Below, piece by piece: positions 12,600 through 25,890 of a stretch of DNA of 64,000 nucleotides (the first letter of the stretch is position 1; each line of letters begins with the position of its first letter). The DNA lies in contig JAFFJZ010000010.1 in the NCBI GenBank assembly GCA_018340375.1, positions 7,750,001 through 7,814,000 on the forward strand, given 5' to 3'. Below the pieces are notes generated by a model. It was not told the origin of the DNA and ran no database searches. It saw only the letters and a list, made by a program, of their open reading frames with translations. Source of the stretch: Gonatopus flavifemur (taxonomy: Eukaryota; Arthropoda; Insecta; Hymenoptera; Dryinidae). The position numbers were made by a program, and so were the translations under genes.

Positions 12600-13428
12600 G
12601 ACAAAAAAAGCAACAGAAAAGTTCAAAACCACATAGGATTTCAATACTAGTGCCATTGTCCTGACAAATTCTTACTTTGTACGAATTTATGAAGCATCCA
12701 TAGAAAACCATTCAAAGTTGATCTTTTTCCATTGATTTACCAAACAGCACAGGTTCGCACAAACTCTTAATGGACATCTCACTATTCAGATATATAATTC
12801 ATATAATTTTCATCAGTTTGAACTGATTTTTACTGTCTTTAACAAGGATTGTTCAAGAATTCTTTGAGAACCCTTTGAGAATTCGAACAGATCATTTATG
12901 CTATCAGAGATTCTTATATCCATTTCTACCGTTGTGAATCGATTTTTCTTTTCATCAGGAAGATTGTTTTTTGGTTGAGGTTGATGAAAGATTGTATTCT
13001 ATCAGAGCAGACACATTCTCCAATAAATTCGTCTTCACCACAATATTTTGAAAATATCTTCAAAAATTCAATCGCTGAATTTTTCTGAAATTCTCAAAAG
13101 GAGGTTGATATGATATTAATCCCTCAAATCCTTGTTTCCAAATAAATCAGTATATACACACTTCTAAAACAGAAAGAATTCTTTTACAACTATCCGAGAA
13201 CCTTCAAAATACAGAAATTTCTGATAAACACTAAGATATCAATCGACGTGCATCCCGTTGAGCTCGTTCATCATTCTTGACAATCCACGTACCTTGAATA
13301 CATCGCATACCACCTCTCCCGCGATCTTCAGGTTATAAAATTCAAATTGAATTCAAAACATTTATGCATTCGAGGGAAGCAGTACCGAAACTGCGCAGAA
13401 TGATATCGGCTCGGTTCGGCGATCTCCG
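12600..13428. other. Intergenic, no gene recognised
   Basis: I see only a weak CCCAGATA-family relic at about 12742-12912 (AACAGCACAGGTTCG at one side, ATTTATGCTATCAGAG at the other) and unremarkable AT-rich sequence leading to the transporter promoter. Confidence 0.4.
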
Positions 13429-13460
13429 TATAAATCTCGGAGGCGTTTATATTGCAGTTA
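13429..13460 (+). promoter_or_regulatory. Candidate core promoter of the nucleoside transporter
   Basis: A TATAAA at 13429-13434 is followed 27 bases later by GCAGTTA at 13454-13460, which resembles an arthropod initiator. The start codon used is about 380 bases downstream. Short upstream ATGs occur in between. The spacing is plausible, but no expression data support it. Confidence 0.35.
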
Positions 13461-13836
13461 ACTCGCATCATGAATAAAAAAATGTTGCAACTTGGCTCGA
13501 ACCTAACCTGAAAAAAAGCTTTTACCTATGAAAATGATTTTATGGTTAATCTCGTCGTTCAATGTGAAAGATAGTGTCGCCTGGTTCGAATGTTTGTATC
13601 TTCAACGAGTCATCCACATTTGATTATTTTCAATCGTAAACGATAACACAGTCCCAAGACTGATATATACACTTTGTAACAAGACAAAAACGAACCGAGG
13701 AAGATACTCGCGCAAGTTTTACTGCCTACACGAAAAGTATTTTAAAAAAATGCGCTGATTTAGCTGTAGTTCATTTTGTGACACAAGTAATTTCAAGTAA
13801 TTTGATCTCCGGAGTCTCATATGAAAATACTTGAAA

Positions 13837-16800
13837 ATGGCAGGCAGTTATACGAGAAAAGAATTTTGCGCGGGTCATCCCGAAGAACAAACTCTTCTCA
13901 AAGATTCAAATGGGACTCGAATTATTCCTTTGAAAGGTAAGTTGTTTTTCGATTGTTTCTTTTCACGATATTCAAATTTTATTCACAAAACGATAGATTC
14001 GCAACGGTTGCATGCGTGATTCTGTTGCACGCATCTAAGCAATCTTATACTTTTTCTTTGTATTCATTTCTTCCCTTTTTCTCTTTCCCCTTATGGAATC
14101 TCATGGGATTTTTTCACCTTTTTTTTCTTTTCTCCTCATAACCGGTATATGGCTGCGTGGAATCGTTACAATTTCTTCATCGTCTAGCACGTTTTAAAAC
14201 TGTGAATTCGTATAAGCAGTTTCAAACACTTGTGTTTATTTACTTCTTATCATCAAAGGTGCGTAATTTTTGTATTCATCTTATGCACAGAAGACCTCGA
14301 TTACTCTGAAATATAAATTATATAAATGAATATCCAATTTTATCAATTTTTAATTCAAATTTTCTACTCACTTTATTCGTTTACACAATCCAAGTGTTAC
14401 GTATCTTTGATTTATCTAGCTTTTCTTTTATTATAATTATATTATAATTTATGAAATTTCATATCTTACACCTTGATTCAAATGATGTCTGCAGATAGCT
14501 ATTGAAATTTTCTATTCCTCTTTTGCTCTTTGTTCCACACCGGGTAAAGAGAGATGAGGAATTTTTATGGGGACCCATGATAAAATTCTCTGTGTAGAAT
14601 TTTTTCATCTTACTTGCCATACGTTATTCCTATTGAATCGTTTTAATCCAACTGGTGATGCAACACTCGAGCTTAACTATATGAAAACATTGATGATATT
14701 TTTGGGTACCAACGCTGGTCAGTTTATCTAATACACTGAAAGATTTTATCAATTTTTATCTCAGTTCTAATTTCTTCAAATCTATAATATAACCTACATA
14801 TATACACAGTACTTGGGTGTTTTCACATTTATTCTTCATCAATTTAACTTGAATAAAACAAACCTGATGGCAAGGTGCTTGTGTAAGTGAAATGAAATGT
14901 TAATAAGTAGCCAGAAAAATGTCATTGTGAATTGTTCAAGGAAGAATGTATATTGGCTTAATTAATAAATTGATCCAAATTGGACTTTGGATGTCATATA
15001 TGTATACGATGCCTTTAATTTCTATGAACCTATTCATTGTCGATCGAGATGCAGTTCAAAGTTATAATCAATTCTTCATTTCAGGCGTCGAACCTGTACG
15101 TCTTTCGCCAGGCTGGGAAGGGACCGGTCGTCCAGACGATGAATTAAATTTCAAAGGAGTTACAATGGACCAAGCTGATCTCGAATTGAATCCTCCCAAG
15201 GATAGGTATGATCTATTTTTTTTTTCATTTTTTATCCCTGGAGTATCAATTCTCACAATTCAATTTACTTCTTCAGTCAAAATTTATTACATTAATTTAT
15301 TACTCTTTAATCGTCCTTCGACGTCTTCTTTTCACACTTGAGGAGTGTCTACCAAAATCAAATTATTCCCTTTGACCTTTCATGGCATGATGAGAACAAA
15401 AAGTTACAAAGAAAATATAAAAATTGTATGTACATTCAAAAAATGAGTTTAGGTCACATATTTTACCAATTAACGAGTCATTAAGCTTCTCGATTGCTTT
15501 AGAGAAAAGGTCACTGTGGTATAAATTTATTGATGTCTTCGTTGTCACAAATCAGATAATATTCGAATAATTGAAATCTAAATTACGCATATTCTCTTTT
15601 ATTATTATTATTATTATTATAAATCGATCACAAATCTATACCACTTTCTCATTTCCTAATCTTTTTCTCTTTAAATCAATTTATTCAAAACTATTCAACG
15701 ATATTTAGTGATTGGTTTCATTCATGAGATATCTTCCGAAAATATATGTACATAGGTGATAACGGTATCCTTTTTTCTCCTTCTTAAATCAAACATAGGG
15801 AGCATAATTTGAAATCTCAAGAGATATAAGGGAGACAAGAATTGAAAATATATTCAACTAACGAAGCTTTCTAAGAAGCTTTGTAACGCAAATCTGTGGT
15901 ACTTAATAATTCCAATTAAAACTAGTTATCAAAACGACGTTAAAAAATTACACTCTGAGACATAGTAATCTTATCTATTTAATAATTGAGTATACAAACA
16001 GAGAGTTCAGAGAGTTCAAAGGGTAAGAACTTGTGAAAATTGGTATAGGGTTGCGGCGTCCTCTGGATGATTAGTCATATTCTAAACTAACACGAAAATT
16101 GGATTAGAGTTAGGTCGGCGTGAATAGAAGATGATTTATAATAATTTGATAGATTTCATGCCAATCATGGGAGTAATTTAAATTGGTTCCGGAGAATAAA
16201 ATGAAACGAAACAGATGCACAGTATTTTCTTAACATGACTGTTCGAGCTTTTCATTAGAATTTATCTCTTGAAAAGATTCAAAGATCATGTTATTTCGCT
16301 TTTCTGATGAATAGTAGTTTAATTCATAAATGAACATTCTAGATGTGTCGCTTGTCACACGAAGAATGAAAGAAAAAAGGCAAACTCTCAATTGGTGAAA
16401 TTAAACTTGGAATTAAATGATATTAATCAAAGTCTACTGCGAAAAATATGGCAAGATAAGGAGAAAATTATTGGTGTGGAAACTAAAAGACTAATTTTAG
16501 AAGTTTCTTTTACGCATGAACGAGTCATTAATTCTATTATAGAACTTTTAAACAAGTCGACAAGTTTATTGGAAAATTTTCAATTTTTTCAGAACAACTG
16601 CAAGATAAAATTTCACAAAAATATGTAAAAGTATTTCAAAGTATTTTGAGTAAAAATCAAATCTTCAACGGCTCAAACTTTGTAACGATTCAATTTTTCT
16701 TTTCTAAAAGCCGATCGTTTCCTCCACGTGGCTTTGAATGAGCATTCTTCCAGTCGGATTCTATATATAGAGGAATTCGAACGGCCCTATATATAGATAA

Positions 16801-19800
16801 AGTTCTAATATTCTTGTTAGAAGTGAATATACTCGGATGTTACCATAAAAATGTTCTTAAACATTTTTTTCTCAACTCGGGAGTATGAGGGGATGATAAA
16901 CAGGGTGTCGAGCATAAGGCTTGCCTCAAATTCCCGGGTTTTTCCAGGTGGAAATTATTTCAGATAAAAATATCAATTCTTTCAAATAAGTTTCGGGTAA
17001 TTATTAAACATTTATATTTAAAAGGTTCAACGCCAAAAGAGATCAGAGCTGAGTTATATCAAGTTTATGGCACATCTGTTCCTGTGTTTGCAACTGTTGA
17101 CAATTCGGTAAACGAGTTTAAACTTGGCCGTAACTTCACAAAAGATGAAAATCTACTACCGACTACTCCCGAAATGATTGACAAAATCCACGATGTGATT
17201 TCAAGTGATCGCCGAAAGAAAGTGCGACAGGAATATCGCAATGTACAGGGTTTTTAATTCCACAAGAAAAATTGGGTGTGAAAAAACTTTCGACAAGATG
17301 GGTACACGCAATCGCGTGGTTGATTCTAGGGCTGTTTTGGCGCTGTTTTCTTGCAATACTCATGAGTTTCTGCGTTGATACCAGAGGGCATAAACTGAGA
17401 TGAAGCAATTTTACATAGATACACTAAACACCGCCAAAAACGTTCATGATTTATTTATGATGTATTTTAGTGTTCTATGTAAAATTATTTTAAGTGTTCC
17501 ACTATAAAGCGGCACTGTGATCAGTCTAAAAATTGTTCATCTGAGATTATGCTTCCTGGTCGATACTTAAATAAAGACGAAACATGGATACCATACTGCA
17601 CTCGAGACACAAAACCACAGTCAAAACAGTGGATTTTTCAAGGCAAACGGACTCCGAGGAAGGTGAAAACGGTGATGTCACATAACTGGAGAATATTATG
17701 CATCGGAATTACCAAATTTAAACCTGTCAAAACCTGGCCAAGAAAATTTTTGTTAATTTCCGATTTGGATAAACGAAACCGTCCTAACATTTGCTATTAG
17801 TTTTCGATAGAATATTCCAATTTGGCAATTTCGGATAGAACCAGATAGAAACTTTGTCAATTTTCAACTAGATTTCCAAGGACAAGAGCCATTCAAAGCC
17901 TCACAACAATGTTTTGCCCGGTTCTGACACGCACTTTCAACAGAGAAAACATTTTTTTACTCTGTTCCTTCGGAATTTTCTCGAATAATTTTAGAATTCC
18001 TGGTTATTCTTTTGCATTTCTTAAGGGTGAAAAAAATTGCTCAACACCCTGAATGAATGACGATTGATCAAAGATATGGCACGGTTCCCCCAAAATTTGA
18101 AGAGTCATTTTCCCTTTATTTTCTGACTTTCACTGACCGTGTTTCAAATTTTCCCTGACTCTCAAATAAGTATACCCAGATAGCACACGTGGAGCCCTAA
18201 TGAAAACATTTAATAGAATCTCATGTCGAGATTTGGCTCTATGCAAACTGTATGGAATTTCTATGGAAAAATCCATAGAAAGTCAAGGAGAAGAAAATTA
18301 TTTGTCAAAGTTCTATAGAAATTTTATAAAGTTTGCATAGAACCAAATCTTGACATGAATTCCTCAAGAACTCTTTTCGAACTGATGAATTCATGAACAA
18401 CTCTGGAAGAGTTCAATGTTTCCAGACATTCAAGAATACAAAATACTATCTTAGAATATTAAAACTCTCTTCTAGTTCGGTATTACTGAAGTTTATTGAA
18501 TCTTTTATCGTTAAATACAACCCGAGGTTTTGTATGTGGATATTAATATTGACATACAAAATATACACGAAAAAAATATATATACCAAATCCAATTTTTT
18601 TCATTGATAAACTGTCTGAAACTTCTATTAACATTTGAATAAAATAAACCGTTTTATAAATTATACCAAATCTAATTATCCACCTTACGATCATCTACAT
18701 TCATTTGAACGATTATTCAAATAGTTTCAGTCAAAAAATTAATTAATCAGTATTTCATTATCAATAATTTTTCATCAAATCTCTAAGATTTATAAATCAA
18801 GTGAAGGGCTGTTAAACTTATCCAGGCGCAGATGAAAAAATTGATTCTTCTTCACCCATACAGCACAAGAATTGCCGTTATGCTCATGAATATGTATTTA
18901 TTATGAACACATATTTTGAATTCTTAACGAACTCTTAATGAACAACTCATTATTCAGAAAGCATTCGTATCAAGATTTCATAATAAATTTTATGAATTCA
19001 AATTGATTATTTGTGCTGGCTGGGTAAAAAATACACAACTGGACATTACCCCTTGAAATTTTTCTGCTGGAATCAAATGTTTCAATATTTTCCCTGATTT
19101 TTAATGCCTGGGGGGGGGGGGGCTGTAGAGGTTTCTGATTGTTTGAAAATCAACTGAAAATTATGTTTTTTAGGGGTTGAATAAAAACAAAAAACAGAAA
19201 ACACATATCTTCATTGATACGAGATAGATAAATAAAATGATTGTATAATATTCTTTCTTAAATATCCTTGAAATTATGATTCATATAATGTTGTTGATAA
19301 GTTACCAGATGTGGGAATAATTTAATTTCCAGCAAAAAAAAAAGAAATGTGTGGAGGACATTGTATGATAGATGAAAAACAGGTTTTTTCCTTCATTGTG
19401 AGAGGATTGCCAATGTTTATTGCTTTTACAGTGCATTGGAAATATTTGAATATTGTAAACAACAACAGTGTTATAAAAATCTTTCTGTTAGAAAAATCAT
19501 GAATAAGTTCTATCATCGTAATCTTTAGAAACAAATCTTGTTTCGAAATTGTATTGAAACTTGATTGAATAACCGTATGAAGTCTGAATTTTGACTGAGA
19601 AACATTTGGGAATGTATAAAAAAGCTTTTCCAATATAGAATCCCAAATATTATGATACATCCAATGAACGTACTTGAACGTTGATGCATGTTCATTGAAT
19701 ATACACGGAGGATTTATTCTCTTGGGCACGTAATAAGGATTTCATTGTTTTGTCTGCCGTTTAATAAATCACATTTATGATTGACTCCATTTTCCAGTAC

Positions 19801-22800
19801 GGCGCCTAATTGGGCCAGATTGATGGCAGTTGTGTTGAATCGTTTGATTCCCTTTTGTCTCACGGCCCCTTCTCTCCGGTAGTCGATCATTCAATTCTCC
19901 ATCTAATTATTCGAGTTCATGCTAAAAAAGCAATCTAATATCCACATCAGATTGTTCAATCTAATCGCTACGTTTTGTAAAAAAATTACTTCCATTATCT
20001 TTGATAATCTTGGGATACCGTTAAGAGGATGCGAGCGCAAAGGTGGCTGTTTTTTTCTCCCCAAACAGAAATATTCGAAACTCAAATTAAAATACTTCAA
20101 GATCTATCAAAAAGTTCTTGAAGAACCGAACTTTTTTTGAGGAGAAAAAAAATCGTTTCAAATCTTGAAATTTCAGCTTTTTCATGAACCTTGAAAACAT
20201 TTTCAGATGTTTCAATTTCGAACATTTTTGGTCGAAAGAAATTGCCAGCCTTGAAAAATAGTTGGGAAATTCAAAATGCGCGGCAATGCGCAATCCTGAG
20301 TATGTAATTCATCATTACTCACTTTAAATTTGTATTAAATTAAATTGATCTTCTTCCCTCACCCACTTCCTGATGTTCGAGTCCCCTTGAGGCGATTCCA
20401 GTGTACAAAACAGTCTGAAATTTTCAAGAAATAATCTTTGATACTTTATAAATTGCTGAACAGATCCCGAATTTATAAAGTATCAAAAATTATTCATTCC
20501 ATAAGTTCAGTTCAGAGAAATATTGCAAACAAAATGTTTACTCGGATGGTACGCTGGTATCTCCTTAACTTCATTCAGAAGACTCATCAAAGATTAGATA
20601 TTGATGGATGAAATTTCATCTACGCATGATGATTCACGTTGAATTATGGTACAGACGAAAAGGATGAATATCTTCAAGCTTACGTATAATATTTAACGAT
20701 TGTAAGGTCATTCAGTAATATTTCCTTACAGTGGAATATTTTTCCTTCGATGTAATAGAATAAAAAGCTGCTCCGAATGTTTGAATTTCAGGTGAATTAA
20801 TGTTTTTTCTACAATACTTTGTTATAGATTAAATTTGGTATACATCGTCCTTCTGCTCCACGGAATTGGCGTGTTGATGCCATGGAATATGTTCGTAACA
20901 GCAAAGAGCGTAAGTTTGAACTTTATACCGCTGAGTAGATAATCTTTGTAATCGGCTCTCTTCTTGCAGTATTTCGTCGATTATAAATTATCTTACGCGT
21001 ATACTCAAGTACAAACCAACTATGCAAAAAATTTCCTGGCGTATCTGGGGTTCGCCGCCCAAATTCCGAATTTACTTTTCAATTGGCTGAATGTATTTAT
21101 ACAAATGGGGTACGTAATTTGCTAATTTGCTAATTTGCTAATTTGCTTGGCTTCGCAACGGTTTCAATCATTTGAAAAGTATGCATTTGTTTATAGCGGA
21201 AATTTAACAACCCGTATCGTTTGGGGCATCTTTATCCAAGTCATAATCTTCGTGTTCACCGTTATTTTGGCTATGACCGACACCGCCAGTTGGCCAGGAT
21301 ATTTCTTTTGGATCACTATGGCGTCTATTGTTGTATTGAACAGTAAGTTTTTCTAAAAGAAGATTCGATCTTAATTATCGCTATATCCAATTCTTATAAT
21401 TTTGTTTCACAATTTCCAGCTGCCAATGGTATTTACCAGAATTCCGTGTTCGGTATGGCAGCTAAATTACCATTCAAATACACAGGAGCTGTTATTTTAG
21501 GCTCTGTAAGTATTATCGACCTATCATGAAAATCTCACAACGTTTATCATGGAATATACTATCTGTTTTAGAACATTTGTGGAACATTTACCGCTATTAT
21601 CCATCTTCTGGCTCAAGTTATGGCACCGAATGCACGAACCGCTGCCATATATTACTTCATAACGGCTCTGTTCGTCCTTCTGGCATGTTTCGATACGTAT
21701 TTTGCCTTACCGATAAACGTAAGATGTCTATTAATATATTTCAAACTCAAAATTTGATCATATAATTCACAAAAAATCTAAATTTCAGAGATTTTATCGA
21801 TACCATGAGTATCTTTATCAAAAAGAATTGAATAGAAAAAAATTGGAGAGCAATTCTGAGAAGAAAAATGAGAAAATCCCCCATTGGCAGATATTCAAGC
21901 AATGTTTCCCGCAGTGTTTCAACACATTTTTTGTATTTTTCATCACTCTTGGATTGTTTCCTTCCGTTCAATCCGATATACAGCATTCGGATCCCGACTT
22001 TGTGGTTCCACCCAAGTATTATGTCAGCATTATGTGTTTTTTGACGTTCAATATCACTGCTATGATCGGCAGTTCCATCGCGTCATATGTTCAGTGGGTA
22101 AATACATTTTTATGAATTTTATTGATTATTCAGAGCAACAGGCTATCGATATAATTTGCTGTAAGAATTCCTTAGTGCAATTCAGATGATATTCCTTTCT
22201 TTCATTGTTGCAGCCTAGTAAAAAGTATTTGGTTATACCAGTAGTGTTGCGAGCACTTTTCATCCCCCTATTCCTATTCTGCAATTATCAACCCGTTGAC
22301 ACTCATAGAGTACTACCAGTACTAATCAACAATGATTGGGCGTATTTTATCATTGCCGTTACAATGGGTTTGACCAGTGGATACTTCTCATCTCTTTCCA
22401 TGATGTACTGTCCCAGGTGAGTAGATCTTTTATTAGCATATTCATAATCTAGATTACGTATTCATTCTCACTCACATGCGGTCTTATGTTTCATTTCCTT
22501 CGAGGGGCAAATCACGTTAAACGATTAATATCTTCCGACTTAGATAGATACAGAGAATCATATCAAATGAAATGACATGACTCGAATGCATTAATTTTAC
22601 GACTCATAGTGAATAACCCTTCGATTTCCTCTATTTGTGAAATCTCTATGGCTTTTAAGGCTTTTCTCATTGAATATCCTTACGAAAAATGTTTCTCCGT
22701 TTATCATTTAGAAATGAAAAATATAAAACGATCACTCAAAGACCGATAAACTCGAGATTCAGAGATTTATTATTTCAGAATGGTGGAGTCTAAATACGCA

Positions 22801-22911
22801 GCCACCGCTGGTATGTTTGGAGCAGCTTCTTTGATAACTGGAATTTGTACTGGAATAATATTTGCCATGGTTATGCCTATTATCGTGGCTAACATTACCT
22901 TCGATTTATAA
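13837..22911 (+). CDS. Equilibrative nucleoside transporter (SLC29/ENT family)
   Basis: Coding exons: 13837-13936, 15085-15205, 20828-20909, 20970-21109, 21197-21342, 21420-21505, 21572-21718, 21789-22097, 22214-22416, 22779-22911. All have GT-AG borders with matching phases and give 488 residues, a usual ENT length. The family moves nucleosides, and in some members nucleobases, down their gradients across the plasma membrane. Residues 1-73 are a polar cytoplasmic head. The first membrane segment (about 75-97) carries the family hallmark MPWNMF at 91-96. Further hydrophobic segments follow in each exon, consistent with 11 spans. A charged cytoplasmic loop lies at about 289-303 between spans 6 and 7. 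Start choice: this ATG opens the only phase-compatible first exon. Intron 2 is 5.6 kb and packed with transposon relics. Which ENT paralogue this is cannot be told here. Confidence 0.96.
16901..18051. mobile_element. Possible element with CAGGGTGT ends in ENT intron 2
   Basis: CAGGGTGTCGAGCAT at 16901 is matched by TTGCTCAACACCCTG ending at 18051 in inverted orientation. The subterminal parts contain CCCTGACT/TTCCCTGA-type repeats like those often seen in insect non-autonomous elements. The flanks do not show a clear duplication, and a mariner relic lies inside, so this may be one element that received a mariner. Boundaries are tentative. Confidence 0.45.
17021..17686 (+). pseudogene. Mariner transposase relic
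   Basis: Three separated fragments fit mariner transposase in order. Positions 17021-17230 encode the helix-turn-helix region (PKEIRAELYQVYG, then TTPEMIDKIHDVI with RRKKVR). Positions 17268-17310 match the KKLSTRWV segment. Positions 17552-17686 cover the first catalytic block (NKDETWIPYCTRDTK, PQSKQW). The stretches between are shifted or scrambled and the second and third catalytic residues are missing, so it is dead. It lies inside ENT intron 2 on the gene's sense strand. Confidence 0.85.
18175..18420. repeat. CCCAGATAGCAC-type end and internal inverted repeats
   Basis: A left end CCCAGATAGCACACG begins at 18175. Inside, two facing arms share TTCTATGGAAAAATCC-like and TTGCATAGAACCAAATCT-like sequence. 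Then comes AAGAACTCTTTTCGAACTGA, found also in the element at 11197-11517. A matching right end is not found before 18420, so the element is truncated or composite. Confidence 0.55.
18855..19024. mobile_element. MITE of the CCCAGATA family, 170 bp
   Basis: It starts CCCATACAGCACAAGAATT and ends GTGCTGGCTGGG. The first part (CCGTTATGCTCATGAATATG) resembles the arm of the 12072-12583 element, so the two are close relatives. It lies in ENT intron 2. Confidence 0.7.
19108..20827. other. Rest of ENT intron 2
   Basis: A run of about twelve G falls at 19112-19123. A small inverted repeat with TTTATAAAGTATCAAA-type arms lies at 20431-20500. A hairpin-like AGTTCTTGAAGAACCGAACT lies at 20112-20131. 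No exon is supported: the phases of exons 2 and 3 join directly and the protein is continuous without anything from here. Confidence 0.5.
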
Positions 22912-23480
22912 TAACTCATACATTCTAATTTTTATAATGCAAAACAGAAAAGATAATCAGTAGGATCTCCAATTTTTGAATATCAATAATGAAATATACA
23001 AACAAATCTGAAATGGTTGAATATATATTATATACACATGACTCGAATCAATGACTGCGTATACAAAGACAATCCGGTAAGTTTACATGATAGTATGATG
23101 AGGAAAAAACATAAAATGAACCTGATGTTTTTTTTCTTTACGTTACGCGATCACTTTACATAACGTGTACAAGAAATTCAAATGATTCATGTTTTGATTC
23201 TTTTCAACGAATGATCATTCGTGGTTTAACGATACAAAACAAAGAATCTATTACGCATAATACATAAATCAAGCTCTTTTCTAATATTTCAAATCTTCTT
23301 GCATAAATATATTTATCCGGACATTGAAAATTAAACTTGTTCAGTCAACAAATGAACAGTTGGTTCTTGAATTGAAATGAAGGAACATGGTGTAAAAAAA
23401 CTGCACAATAAAAACTGCCTAAACTAAATGATGCTGTATTCCATAAAGAAGAATGGAAAAATAAAATATATTGAATATAT
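22912..23480 (+). other. Probable 3' untranslated region of the nucleoside transporter
   Basis: AT-rich non-coding sequence follows the stop. An AATAAA at 23407-23412 and an AAATAAAAT near 23460 are candidate polyadenylation signals. The end is inferred only from these. Confidence 0.35.
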
Positions 23481-25600
23481 AATCCATAAGTATATCGAAT
23501 TTATACGAAATGCAAAGTTGTCAGAGATACGTTATGCTCAAGAATACATTTCACCGATAATAGAACACTTGACCCATGAAACATTCGATTTCTTTTTCTT
23601 CTGACAACTTTTCTCTCGGTTCAGGCAGTTTCAAGCCATCATATTTGACATGACTCGAAGGGTTTATATACACATTTTGATAACTTTCCTACTCGTTTGA
23701 TTGAATATTTAACCAGTATGCCTTAATAGAAAGACAAACAATTCTCATAATATACGAATTAAAGAACGCTACAATTTGTAAGGTTTTGAGGTTTAAGAAA
23801 AATGACGATTTACGATCGATCTCTTAATGGATTTCAGTGCTTCCCGCGGAATTTTGAAAAAGAAGACCAACACTTTTGTTGAGTTTCATATAGAAATTTG
23901 TAAAATTTTGTTACATATCGTGAAAAAAGGAAATTTTGTTGTATAGTAAGCTGCTTTTTTAATGTTAAACATTCGATATAAGTCTGAATACGTAACGTAG
24001 ACTGTATAATATTATATTTTTTCTTTCTTTTTGAAATATGCATAATTTACATATAATATCTAACGTGTTTTAATGTTATTTCGATATATGCGAGTACTAA
24101 ATGTCCCATTTAGACGAAGCGAACAAGTTATATTGTTAAAATATTGAGAAGTTTATCAAACAAATTTCCCAGACAACACAAAACAAAAAAGATCATGGAA
24201 AAAGGAATGAAGGGAATTGAATCGTCATTCCGCTGTGTGAAATTTGTTCACATTTTCAACAGCTCTTTTTCACGTTGTGTTGACGCGATTGTTGTTAGTT
24301 CCTTACGAATATGAATGTATCATGACGTTGAATATGAATTTTCATCATTCCTGAATTCTCAAGGACATGTTCTTCGGTGGTTACCGAATGTACGTTTCCT
24401 TTCAAAGAATTCCAGAAATTCAAAATTATGAGTGAATTTCACATTGATGTATGAATAACGGAGCAGAGGATGATAATTCATAATTTTTTTGATTCATACG
24501 TATGTCAATGCTGTGTTTCGTTATTCTTAGATCGATGCATTGCCGAATGAAATTCCATAATTGTGAGAAATATAAGAAATGTTGGCTTGTGTACATTGAA
24601 GTATGCAAAAGAGGAGATTGTACTTTCAAAGTATTATTTCGTAGAAAAAACAGCACCGGATTTAAGTGGGGAAGATACTACTAATTTATAAGTATAAATA
24701 ACTGTACGTAGATGAGAGAAATGTCTGTTTGGGAGTAGTATTGGAACCCTACGTTGATCGAGGATTGTACTATTCAAATTTTGGCTACTCGCGAAGAAAA
24801 TATTCGATGAAAATTGACTATCTTAAATTCGGTACTGGTAAATGCATTGAGAGGATACGAGAAGCTATGTATAATTATTAAATAATATTGTAATCATCAT
24901 TCAAGCATTTATATACGTAATCGTTTTAAGCATGTAAGATTTTTCTTAACTTCGCTTTCAAATTTAAGATTTTTTGATACCATCAAAATAGATTTTATGA
25001 AATATTTTTCATTCGAATGATTATAGTTATGAAGTGAAATTTGAATAAACGAAGTTTGTGTCACTCTTGTAATCAATTGTTTTCAATGATCAAGATGAAT
25101 CATGCTTGGAAATCATTGATTAATCATTTGAACGTCCATGTTAAGTACGAATCATCGTAATGAACGGTTAGTAAAATTCCTGACAATATTTGAACCACAA
25201 GATATTCAATTTTTCTTTCCAGAATTTTGATTTATTCTTCTTCTTAGGCTAAATTCGCACAATTTATGTGATTTTTCTGAATTTATAGACTGACTCAAAT
25301 GTTTTTTTTATGCATAATTTCAGATATTTCATAAAAAGCTAATGAAATATACAATATTCCGTCTGTTGTGAAGTTTTATGTAGCGTAACTTTTTTCTGTC
25401 CCAATTTCACCTCCTATTATCGTTTGAGATTTTCAAGTCTAGTTTACATCTAGGTTTTTTTTTTCTTATGCAGAGTTAATCTGATATCTCTGTCTTTCAG
25501 GAATTAAGCATACAAATGCATAATATTGAATCATTATATAGCCATATAAGTTTTTATGGGTTTAGACTGTGCACGTAGATGCTTGAAAATGCACAAGAAA
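23481..25600. other. Intergenic, no gene recognised
   Basis: AT-rich sequence with short frames only. A CCCAGACAACACAAAA-like terminus at 24170 may be another solo end of the CCCAGATA family, followed within about 120 bases by a partly complementary GTTGTGTTG. Nothing else stands out. Confidence 0.4.
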
Positions 25601-25601
25601 T

Positions 25602-25856
25602 TTGTTCTTTTCTCTAATTCGCGCCAAAGTTTATTTACTCGCACGTCAAAATATGATGCATAAAGGAACAAGAATTTACCTAGCCAATTTCAATAAAAGC
25701 ATCACATGTTATGATTATACGTTTGAGTACTCAAATCTTGAAGAAGTAAATGAATTCATTCAGCGCCGGCTCTTAGCAAAAAGAGGCTTGGGGCACAATT
25801 TTACCGGAGGTCCTTTTACGGGTTTCAAAAATTCGAATTATAATTATTTTGGATAA
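25602..25856 (+). CDS. Unidentified small open reading frame
   Basis: A 67-residue frame starts at the ATG at 25653 and could extend upstream to 25602 without a stop. The predicted peptide is rich in Tyr, Phe, Asn and Lys (for example KGTRIYLANFNK and EVNEFIQRRLLAKRG) and ends close to an 18-base C run and the truncated end of a LINE. I do not recognise it. It could be the tail of a decayed gene or chance. Confidence 0.25.
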   Translation: MFFSLIRAKVYLLARQNMMHKGTRIYLANFNKSITCYDYTFEYSNLEEVNEFIQRRLLAKRGLGHNFTGGPFTGFKNSNYNYFG

Positions 25857-25872
25857 TGATCTAAGGAAAAGG

Positions 25873-25890
25873 CCCCCCCCCCCCCCCCAT
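25873..25890 (+). repeat. Poly-C run
   Basis: About 18 consecutive C bases sit exactly at the truncated edge of the LINE fragment. This may mark the junction, or may be assembly-prone homopolymer. Confidence 0.8.

Noticed and set aside
15068..15256. Minus-strand frame over ENT exon 2
   Set aside because: Shadow of the real exon at 15085-15205.
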